A DNA stretch of 5,271 nucleotides, from contig JAHDCT010000086.1 in NCBI GenBank assembly GCA_020629735.1, positions 1-5,271 of the forward strand, given 5' to 3'. Within the stretch, counting starts at the first letter, position 1. Each line of letters opens with the position of its first letter. Below the pieces are notes generated by a model. That model saw only the letters and a program-made list of their open reading frames with translations, did no database searches and was not told the origin of the DNA. Of this stretch, positions 1 to 5,271 are shown piece after piece. Made by a program: the position numbers and the translations under genes. Source of the DNA: a bacterium. Its GTDB lineage: Bacteria; Patescibacteriota; Gracilibacteria; Absconditabacterales; Absconditicoccaceae.

Positions 1-1416
1 CGTGATGCAGTTAAGTATTTAGCATCATGGTCGCCTTTGACAATGCATAAGTTAGAGGGTAAACTTTCAAGATTTCCAGATACATCAAGGAATGGAGTTA
101 TTGTAGATCCTGAATTTTTTGCTCAAGAGAGAGATGGGATTTTGAATGCCCATACTGTTGAGTATAGTGGTGATTTTTTTGCGGACCTTATTTGTCTGTA
201 TAGAAAATGTCCCGTAGCTCGTCTTTATCATAGCCGTGATCCAGAAAATTGTTCATATACTGATATGACAGTTGATTCGAAGAATTGTTATCTTAGTTTT
301 GTCCCTGTAAGATCGGAAAATGTTCTATATAGTTTTAATATAAAAGATTCGAAAGATATCATTTCTAGTGTGTCTGTACGAGACTGATCAAGTTGTATTT
401 TTGAGAGTTCTTGTGTCGTAAACAGTCATGAAATTTTTTATAGTAGTTATGTTGTTTGATCCTCACAGCTTCGATGATGTTCAGGTATGAGAAATTGTCA
501 TCATTGTCGAGATTGTCACGATATGGAATTCGCTAGTTATTGTATTGAAAATGTTTCCTATTCTCCTGAAGAGTATGAAAAAAAACTTGCATCATTAAAA
601 TGAGAACCTAGATGGTATAAGAACTTTAAACAGTATGCTGGTTGAGAGAAAGGACCTAACTTTGCTTCGACTTGATGTGATGATAGTAGTCGATGTATTT
701 CTTGTTCAGATCTAGAGTATAGTATGAATTCGTTTCAAATTCATACAGGAAGAAATGTGTTTATGTCGAGCTCAGCTAAATGAAGTGAGGAAAGGTATAA
801 TAGTTATCTAACCTGAAATGCTAATCGTGTTTATTCTATTATGCATTCTGGTTGATGAGCAGAGTATTGTTATAATTGTATTTGAGTAAATAGATGTACA
901 CATGTGTATTACAGTGTTAGACTTCAGACTTGTTCTTTTTGTTTAGGGTGTGTGTGATTACAAAATGCAAGTTATTGTATTTTTAATAAGCAGTATTCGA
1001 AAGAGGAACGACATAAGAAAGTTGATGAAATTTTTGCTGCCTTAGAGGCTGAATGAACGTTGTGAGGTTTTTTTCCTGCAGATTTGAATCCATTTTACTT
1101 TAACGATACGATTGCATCTTTGTTGGCTGACTTTTCAAAAGAGGAGATTGTACAAGAGTGATATTTATGGAGAGATGAACAGATTATGATTGATATTCCC
1201 GATTGGATGGAAAAGATTTCAGTTAAAGATGTAAGCGAGTTTGAGAAATCATGACTTGATTCTCGTATTCTTAAAAAAATTCTTATTGATGAAAAATGAG
1301 CTGCATATCGTGTGGTTAAAATGGAGTTTGATTTTCTTATTAGATATTGATTGCCCTTACCTAGATTGCATTGGATGGAAAGATTGAAAATAAAATTGTA
1401 TTCTCCTCTTACTTAA
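1..1416 (+). CDS. Cysteine-rich, probably zinc-binding CPR-family protein (3' part, UGA = Gly)
   Basis: This is the 3' part of a gene that begins before the window; 471 codons remain before TAA at 1414. Eighteen in-frame TGA codons (first at 385, last at 1348) are read as glycine; 11 glycines are GGN. Visible blocks in order: an FFADL segment (59-63), a KNCYLSF block (94-100), a first cysteine module (C166, C169, C172, C181), a middle cysteine group (C290, C293, C299), a second cysteine module (C311, C314, C317, C326, ending in YCIFNKQYSKEE), a GYLWRDE block (387-393) and a GLPLPRLH block (450-457). From memory, this arrangement matches a family of uncharacterised proteins widespread in CPR genomes, with zinc-ribbon ends and a cysteine-rich core. 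The usual C-terminal zinc-ribbon cysteines are missing here (around 428-440). Metal binding is inferred and the function is unknown. No terminator is seen after the gene. Confidence 0.85.
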
Positions 1417-1521
1417 AGTATTTCCTTGTTTAAATAGCCTGTTATTGTTTAACGTATTCCTATAGTGGCTTTTCATAACTTTTTTCTAAAAACTATAATA
1501 CAATACAAAAAAAGAACAAAA
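1417..1521. other. Intergenic region between the cysteine-rich gene and the secreted-protein gene
   Basis: This A+T-rich gap of 105 bases holds no convincing terminator hairpin for the upstream gene. Its only candidate signal is a perfect TATAAT close to the downstream ATG. An in-frame GTG at 1465 would extend the downstream protein by 19 residues, but that stretch is basic and polar and would bury the signal peptide. Confidence 0.5.
1470..1499 (+). promoter_or_regulatory. Possible sigma-70-type promoter for the secreted-protein gene
   Basis: A perfect TATAAT lies at 1494-1499. A weak -35 candidate, TTTTCA at 1470-1475 (four of six matches to TTGACA), is 18 bases upstream. Transcription would start near 1506, leaving a leader of about 16 bases before the ATG at 1522. 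This favours that ATG over the GTG at 1465, which would lie upstream of the transcript start. In DNA this A+T-rich a TATAAT can occur by chance. Confidence 0.4.
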
Positions 1522-2196
1522 ATGAATTTGAAATTAATTATTACTGTCGTCGTATTTTCTTTTTCTCAATTTTCCTATGCGCAAAACGCAAATGCGTTTC
1601 ACAAGTATATAGGCGAAATAGAATATCTTCTGTGTAACGATAGATTTGATTGGGAGCATGTTGATTCTACCCAATTTTATCTTTTTTCTCATGAAGATAA
1701 CTTGTCTATTGCTCAAGATGGACATCAACTTTTTTTGGATGATCGTTTAATCGAAGATTCTGACACTACCTCAAGAAAAGTTGTTTCAGCTTTATTTCGT
1801 AAATGGATGTCTGAACTTGTCTTAGGTAATGTCTCTGCATTCGTGGTGAATATAGAATTAGAGATTTGGTTTACGAAAATTCGAACTGCTATGTTGCCCG
1901 GACAGAGTTTTGAAATAATGAACAAAGAAGGCGAGTATGGATTTTCTATTTACTATGCTCCAACTGAGTCTTTTGTTACTATTACCAAAATTCCTGAGAT
2001 AGAACAAGAAGAAGAGTTTCTTATTGCTTATATTGAAAAACACGATGAAGACCTACATTACCGTTTTGCCATGCGCAAAGAAGGGGGTTGCTTAAAGGAT
2101 AAGAAGATTTTCCTTAATGATATTCTTTTTCTTTTGAAGAGAGATCGTTTATATAGGAGCTACTTTAGAAGTGTTCCTTCTTTGAATGTGGATTAA
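1522..2196 (+). CDS. Secreted protein of unknown function, no TGA codons, probably acquired
   Basis: The 224-residue product starts MNLKLIITVVVFSFSQFSYA: a short basic start, a hydrophobic core and a small-residue region, so a type I signal peptide is likely, with cleavage near YAQ|NAN or ANA|FHK. No lipobox is present. The mature part has two tryptophan-containing segments, an acidic stretch near 177-184 (EQEEEF) and a basic C-terminal part (KKIF..LLKRDRLYRSYFR). I recognise no family. All eight glycines are GGN (including GGC), whereas TGA supplies about 70% of glycines in the other genes. The FSFSQFSYAQ leader is typical of Bacteroidetes signal peptides, so I infer recent transfer; a native gene that merely lacks TGA is the alternative. 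ATG 1522 is preferred over GTG 1465 because it puts the signal peptide at the N-terminus. The gene is flanked by its own possible promoter and a strong terminator, so it appears to be transcribed alone. Confidence 0.85.
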   Translation: MNLKLIITVVVFSFSQFSYAQNANAFHKYIGEIEYLLCNDRFDWEHVDSTQFYLFSHEDNLSIAQDGHQLFLDDRLIEDSDTTSRKVVSALFRKWMSELVLGNVSAFVVNIELEIWFTKIRTAMLPGQSFEIMNKEGEYGFSIYYAPTESFVTITKIPEIEQEEEFLIAYIEKHDEDLHYRFAMRKEGGCLKDKKIFLNDILFLLKRDRLYRSYFRSVPSLNVD

Positions 2197-2240
2197 AGCA
2201 AACTTATTACTTTATAATTGAATGAAATTGATTCAAATTG

Positions 2241-2277
2241 ACTCAAGTCCTGACCCTAGGCTTGAGTTATTTTTTTT
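2241..2277 (+). terminator. Intrinsic terminator after the secreted-protein gene
   Basis: ACTCAAG (2241-2247) pairs perfectly with CTTGAGT (2261-2267). Inside it CCT (2249-2251) can pair with AGG (2258-2260), leaving one bulged T and a six-base loop. Eight T residues follow at 2270-2277. This is a textbook Rho-independent terminator, 45 bases after the TAA at 2194-2196, and it isolates the secreted gene from ridA. Confidence 0.9.
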
Positions 2278-2287
2278 GTAAACTGTA

Positions 2288-2317
2288 TTGAAAAAACAAA
2301 TATTTCTCCTATATACC
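2288..2317 (+). promoter_or_regulatory. Possible sigma-70-type promoter for ridA-cutA
   Basis: TTGAAA at 2288-2293 (five of six matches to the -35 consensus) is followed after 18 bases by TATACC at 2312-2317 (four of six). It lies just behind the terminator, where a new transcription unit has to begin. Transcription would start near 2324, giving a leader of about 100 bases before ridA. Chance matches are common in such A+T-rich DNA. Confidence 0.45.
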
Positions 2318-2337
2318 ATAATGATGAAGCAAGTTTT

Positions 2338-2406
2338 CATGTTATTTTTCCTGTATTTAATGCCTTTAATTGCATTTTATATGAAAATAATATGTGATTT
2401 TTTTTT
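2338..2406 (+). promoter_or_regulatory. Leader hairpin followed by a T-run, possible attenuator before ridA
   Basis: Bases 2338-2348 pair with 2384-2394 (eleven pairs, one of them G-T), plus one more pair beyond a bulged T (C2350-G2383). The loop holds a smaller stem, AATGC (2359-2363) with GCATT (2372-2376). Nine T residues follow at 2398-2406, three bases after the stem. The order resembles a terminator or attenuator in the ridA leader. The stem is almost wholly A-T, so it would be weak and could be a composition artefact. Confidence 0.25.
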
Positions 2407-2421
2407 AATTATTTTTCGAAT

Positions 2422-2805
2422 ATGAAGAGGATACGTAGTGATCGTGCGCCAAAAGAAGTAGGGCCTTATGCTCATGCTTGGGTTCATAATGGTATGGTAT
2501 ACAGCTCAGGACAAATTGCTGTTAATCCTAAAAGTTGAGAATGTGATTTCTTAGATCAGGATGTAAAAGTTCAAACGAAACATGTGTTAACTAATATTTG
2601 AGCGGTTCTTGAAGAGGCTTGATCCTCTCTTTCTCATGTGGTAAAAGCTACTGTATATTTAGCTGATATGGCTGATTATATTCAAATGAATGAAGCTTAT
2701 GCAGAGGTTTTTGGTGATCATGCACCAGCGAGATCTGCTTTTGCGGTTGCTTGATTGCCTTTGTGAGCTAAGGTAGAAATTGAAGTAATTGCTGTGTGTA
2801 AATAG
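2422..2805 (+). CDS. ridA: RidA, 2-iminobutanoate/2-iminopropanoate deaminase (UGA = Gly)
   Basis: RidA (YjgF/YER057c/UK114 family) hydrolyses reactive enamines and imines released by PLP enzymes such as threonine dehydratase, protecting other PLP enzymes; it is a cytoplasmic trimer. The product is 127 residues, the normal family length. Visible motifs are GPYAHA (14-19), YSSGQIAVNP (27-36), the helix NIGAVLEEAGSSL (58-70), the PARSAFAVAGLP block (102-113) and KVEIEVIAV (117-125). R104 and E119 correspond to the catalytic R105 and E120 of E. coli RidA, and Y16 and G30 are also kept, so an active deaminase is expected. Five TGA codons (2536, 2599, 2620, 2752, 2764) are glycines, three of them (at 2536, 2620, 2752) where homologues usually have Gly; four more are GGN. 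No Shine-Dalgarno precedes ATG 2422; the start is fixed by family length. The stop is TAG. cutA follows 24 bases later, probably in the same transcript. Confidence 0.95.
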
Positions 2806-2829
2806 ATTTTTTCTTGTTGTTGTAGAACT

Positions 2830-3132
2830 ATGTATATTGTGATGACGACCTATCCTAATTCTTGAAAAGAATTGAAAAAGTTGATTTTATGACTTTTGAA
2901 GCAATGACTTGCTTCTTGTGTTCAACGTGTGAATTATATGAAATCGTATTATTTGCGAGAAGGCGAATTAAAAAGAAAGGAAGAGAAGTTGTTATTAATC
3001 AAAGGTAAATCAGAAAAGAAAGATGCTATGATAGCTTTCTTAAAGAAGATGCATCCATATGAAGTTCCCGAAATCATTTCTTTGTCCCCAGAAGAAGTAG
3101 ACGAGTCGTACCTGGCGTGGATTGATTCTTAA
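2830..3132 (+). CDS. cutA: CutA-like divalent-cation tolerance protein (UGA = Gly)
   Basis: CutA is a small cytoplasmic trimer with a PII-like ferredoxin fold. It was linked to copper tolerance in E. coli, but its molecular role is unsettled. The product has 100 residues, typical for the conserved core. It shows the first strand YIVMTTYPN (2-10), LASCV (27-31, usually LAACV), YYLxEGEL (40-47, usually YxWEG), LLLIKGKSEK (54-63) and the hallmark HPYEVPEI (75-82). TGA codons at 2863, 2890 and 2905 are glycines; under the standard code only the part from 2929 would be found. Residue 43 is CGA where nearly all CutA proteins have tryptophan, see findings. The last two thirds carry GGC and GGT glycines. 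No Shine-Dalgarno precedes ATG 2830. It lies 24 bases after ridA with no terminator between, so cotranscription is likely. The stop is TAA. Confidence 0.92.
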
Positions 3133-3214
3133 TGTAGTTTTGGAATTTTTACTGCTTGTCTAAGTTTGTATTTTGTTTCGCTAGATTTTTTAAAGATTAA
3201 TTAATATCTCTTTC
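3133..3214. other. Short intergenic region between cutA and the M20 peptidase gene
   Basis: These 82 bases are T-rich and hold no hairpin with a T-run and no clear promoter that I can see. Read-through from ridA-cutA into the peptidase gene is therefore possible. No Shine-Dalgarno lies before the ATG at 3215. Confidence 0.4.
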
Positions 3215-4327
3215 ATGTCTTATTCCTTTGATAGCCTTTCTCTTACTAAAGAACTTGTGAAAATTCCTTCTATTTCTACTGATGTAGCTCAGCTTCATGT
3301 TATTATAGACTATCTTATGAGTTTTCTTACTGAACATATGTGAGATAAAGTTATTTTGGAGAAAAAGGTGTATAATGATAAGCCTTCATTGATTGCAAAG
3401 AATTTCGAAAGTACCTGGGCTGATATTTGTATTAATTGACACGTTGATGTGGTGCCGCCTAGTGAGGAGGACCAGTTTATTCCTGTTGAACGTGATGGGA
3501 AATTGTACTGAAGAGGAACAATTGATATGAAAGCAGCTGTAAGTGTTTCTTTTGTAAGTTTTATGAAAGCAATTTTGTGATGAACGGATAAGAAGCTTAT
3601 GCTTATGATTACTACAGATGAAGAAGTTGGATGAAAAGATGGAGCTTGATCGTTGGTAGAGGAGTGATATTGAGCTGATGTAATTATTACTCCAGATGCT
3701 CGTTGACTTATGAGAATTGCTACGGCAGAAAAATGAGTATATACGTTTGACGTTAGAGTTGAATGAACTTCCTGCCATAGTGCTTATCCATGGAAATGAG
3801 ATAATGCTTTGGAAAAGTCATTTAGACTTTACCAAGAACTTAAAGAGTCACTTGAAGAGACAGTTGAACTTCTTCAAGATGACCACTGGTGAACAAGTGT
3901 TCAAATGACTAAATGTACCTGATGAAAGGCTCATAATATTGTTCCTGGATTCGCTTTGAGTACGTTTAATATTAGACATACAGAGTCGTATACTGAGACG
4001 ATTCTTAAGAATATGTGTTCACATATTTGTAAAAAATACGATGCTACGATTACCTGAGAACATTATGCCTGATTATTGTTTTCAGATGAAGATCATCCAG
4101 CTGTTGCACTGTATTCAGAGCTGGCTAAAGAAGTTATTTGAGATGAGGTGCATTTTGGAAAAATACATTGAGCTACTGATGCAGCTTACTTTTCTGACCT
4201 TGATACAACTGTTATTTTACATGGACTAGCTTGAGAATTTTTGCATGCACCATGAGAATATGTCGATATTGCAAGCCTTACTCAAATGGAAAGCTTGTTT
4301 GATAGATTTTTGCAAGAATACCAATAG
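3215..4327 (+). CDS. M20-family zinc peptidase, dipeptidase/DapE-like (UGA = Gly)
   Basis: The 370-residue product is a metallohydrolase of the M20/M28 clan: dipeptidases, acetylornithine deacetylase and succinyl-diaminopimelate desuccinylase. The zinc site is complete: H76 and D78 in GHVDVV, bridging D104 in GRGTIDMK, general base E136 and ligand E137 in TTDEEVGG, D161 in ITPDAR and H344 in FLHAPGE. H188 of the dimerisation (lid) domain (GTSCHSAYPWKGDNA) and R254 are also present. The PDA form of the fifth ligand followed by AEKG (171-174) resembles PepV-type dipeptidases more than DapE or ArgE, which usually have GEP; I infer peptide breakdown, useful in a cell that probably imports amino acids. 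No signal peptide is seen, so it is cytoplasmic. Twenty-two TGA codons supply glycine (including G75, G99 and G140) against seven GGN. No Shine-Dalgarno is seen; the start is fixed by the N-terminal helix SFDSLSLTKELVKIPSIS. The stop is TAG. Confidence 0.93.
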
Positions 4328-4478
4328 AAAGTCACCCTTTTGAAACATTAGTAGTTTGATTCTAGATGTGAGATACGTAGATTTAAAGGTATTCACCAGA
4401 TCTTTACAGATAGATAACATTTCTTGGTAGATTAACTTAAGGAATGTGTTGTGTGTTTTCTTTATTATTTTGATTGTG
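4328..4478. other. Intergenic region between the M20 peptidase and kinase genes
   Basis: These 151 bases contain no convincing gene or terminator. TTTACA at 4403-4408 followed after 19 bases by TAGATT at 4428-4433 is a poor promoter candidate for the kinase gene. The kinase frame is open upstream to 4431 but the added residues would be hydrophobic and would precede the normal P-loop start, so I leave them out. Confidence 0.35.
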
Positions 4479-5036
4479 ATGATAATAACCTTATGATGAA
4501 AATGTTGAGCATGAAAGGGGACGGTGAGTACATTACTTTCGGAGGAGTTATGATATGAAATAATTAGTATTTGAAATATTAAAAGAGCGTTAGCATCTAA
4601 GATGTGAATGACGATTTTGGAATTCGATACCATAGGTCGAGAGAATCCTGAAAAAGCAAAGGAATTTGATTTGAAATATGAAGAATATCAAAAAACTTTT
4701 TCTGTTACTGATAATATTATCTTGGATTCCAGAATGAGTTTTTGGTGCCAACCTGATTGATTTAATGTTTTCTTAGATGTAACAGACGAAGAATGATGAA
4801 AAAGGATTTTTGAACAGTGAAGATCAGATGATGAAAGTAGTTCCTTAGAAGCTGTTATTGATGCTAATGCACAAAGACACCTTTGATTTAAGGAAACGTA
4901 TATGAAACTCTATTGAGTAGATATTTATGATTTGAGTCAGTATGACTTAGTAATTGATACGACAGATAAAACACCTGAGCAGGTTTTTGAACAAATTATT
5001 TCTTGATTTCGTACGTTTACTTGAGCACTTTCTTAG
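4479..5036 (+). CDS. P-loop nucleotide kinase, cytidylate-kinase-like (UGA = Gly)
   Basis: The 185-residue product starts directly with a beta strand and Walker A loop, MIITLGGKCGAGKGT (1-15), with K13 as the phosphate-binding lysine. Next come IGNIKRALASKMGMTILEFD (31-50), the Walker-B-like strand NIILDSR (79-85), FNVFLDV (95-101), the arginines R109 and R115 of the probable lid region, and IYDLSQYDLVIDTTDKTPEQV (149-169). The last block and overall size fit the short, archaeal-type cytidylate kinase group that phosphorylates (d)CMP with ATP; related small kinases with other substrates cannot be excluded. Fifteen glycines are TGA and two are GGN, the strongest TGA bias in the window; four of the five P-loop glycines (6, 7, 10, 12) are TGA. 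GTG at 4476 is an alternative start one codon earlier. No Shine-Dalgarno is seen. The stop is TAG, and a lipoprotein gene begins 29 bases later, possibly in the same transcript. Confidence 0.9.
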
Positions 5037-5065
5037 TTACTTTTTACTTTTTTTTCTTGTTTCAT

Positions 5066-5271
5066 ATGCTTAAAAGGATTCTCTTATGAGTAGTTAGTTT
5101 TACTTTTTTTCTTTTACTTTCTGGTTGTTCTTGATCTCAATGATCAGTTTCATGAGATTTGCCATCAGTTTTTTCTTCTATGCCAGAGAAATTTGACCAA
5201 ATTTTGCATATTGATGTTGATAATCAAATTAAAGACTTACTTTCTGAGCAATATTGAACTGACTCTGAAGT
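5066..5271 (+). CDS. Putative lipoprotein, N-terminal part (UGA = Gly)
   Basis: The gene runs off the window; 68 whole codons are visible. The N-terminus MLKRILLGVVSFTFFLLL is basic, then hydrophobic, and ends in the lipobox LSGC with C21 as the expected lipidated residue after signal peptidase II cleavage. A Ser/Gly-rich linker follows (22-30, SGSQGSVSG), then a segment with acidic and amphipathic character (EKFDQILHIDVDNQIKDLL). Five glycines are TGA (5087, 5132, 5141, 5153, 5255) and one is GGT, so under the standard code the signal peptide is cut at its eighth codon. The product should be anchored on the outer face of the cytoplasmic membrane. The family cannot be told from this fragment. 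T-rich sequence and no Shine-Dalgarno precede the ATG. Confidence 0.85.

Noticed and set aside
385..1350. Multiple premature stops making the first gene a pseudogene
   Set aside because: All interruptions are TGA, never TAA or TAG, the frame is otherwise intact, and family motifs continue across them, so they are recoded codons.
1..1416. CaiB/BaiF-type label for the cysteine-rich protein
   Set aside because: I recall such labels on related CPR proteins, but nothing here resembles a CoA transferase; the cysteine modules do not fit.
1465..1521. GTG 1465 as start of the secreted protein
   Set aside because: It would place 19 mostly polar and basic residues before the signal peptide and lies upstream of the TATAAT at 1494; ATG 1522 is better.
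2321..2461. Small hydrophobic 46-residue ORF overlapping the ridA start
   Set aside because: T-rich DNA gives such hydrophobic frames by chance; it has no ribosome site and overlaps ridA in another frame.
2536..2766. TGA as selenocysteine or as tryptophan (Mycoplasma code)
   Set aside because: The TGA positions are glycines in RidA, M20 and P-loop families, TGG already supplies tryptophan, and there are far too many for selenocysteine.
3386..3778. Minus-strand ORF of 130 codons
   Set aside because: It is antisense to the M20 peptidase, whose catalytic motifs are complete; the Ser/Asn-rich translation looks like a shadow.
3717..4229. Plus-strand ORFs at 3717-3908 and 4041-4229
   Set aside because: They are other-frame shadows inside the M20 peptidase gene.
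4226..4633. Minus-strand ORF of 135 codons
   Set aside because: It is antisense to the ends of the peptidase and kinase genes and the gap between them, has no recognisable motif, and covers the kinase P-loop.
1..5271. CRISPR arrays, tRNA or rRNA genes, insertion sequences
   Set aside because: I saw no regularly spaced repeats, tRNA-like cloverleaf, transposase or terminal inverted repeats in the window.

Overview
The window comes from a bacterium that reads UGA as glycine (translation table 25). This is the code of the candidate phyla Absconditabacteria (SR1) and Gracilibacteria in the Patescibacteria/CPR. Under the standard code most of the window looks like broken genes. Read with TGA = Gly it resolves into seven genes, all on the + strand. 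I count 68 in-frame TGA codons against 27 GGN codons in six of the seven genes. In RidA, CutA, the M20 peptidase and the P-loop kinase they fall at glycines that are conserved in those families. The stops used are TAA (three times) and TAG (three times), never TGA. The DNA is A+T-rich and no start codon has a convincing Shine-Dalgarno sequence.

Layout: 1-1416 is the 3' part of a cysteine-rich, probably zinc-binding protein of a family common in CPR genomes. 1522-2196 is a secreted protein of unknown function with a Bacteroidetes-like signal peptide. It is the only gene without a TGA codon, has a possible promoter before it and is closed by a strong intrinsic terminator (2241-2277). 2422-2805 is ridA (enamine/imine deaminase), preceded by a 225-base leader with a possible promoter and hairpin. 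24 bases later comes cutA (2830-3132). 3215-4327 is an M20 zinc peptidase, 4479-5036 a small P-loop nucleotide kinase related to cytidylate kinases, and 5066-5271 the start of a lipoprotein cut by the window edge.

ridA and cutA probably form a transcription unit, and the kinase and lipoprotein (29-base gap) may form another. The genes do not make one pathway: they look like housekeeping and salvage functions of a small host-dependent cell (metabolite damage control, peptide breakdown, nucleotide phosphorylation) plus envelope or secreted proteins.

The most interesting signals are the UGA-Gly recoding itself, a hint that CGA may also be recoded (to Trp: it sits at the invariant CutA tryptophan and at two hydrophobic/aromatic positions of the cysteine-rich protein), and the TGA-free secreted gene, which looks like a recent import, possibly from a Bacteroidetes-type donor.
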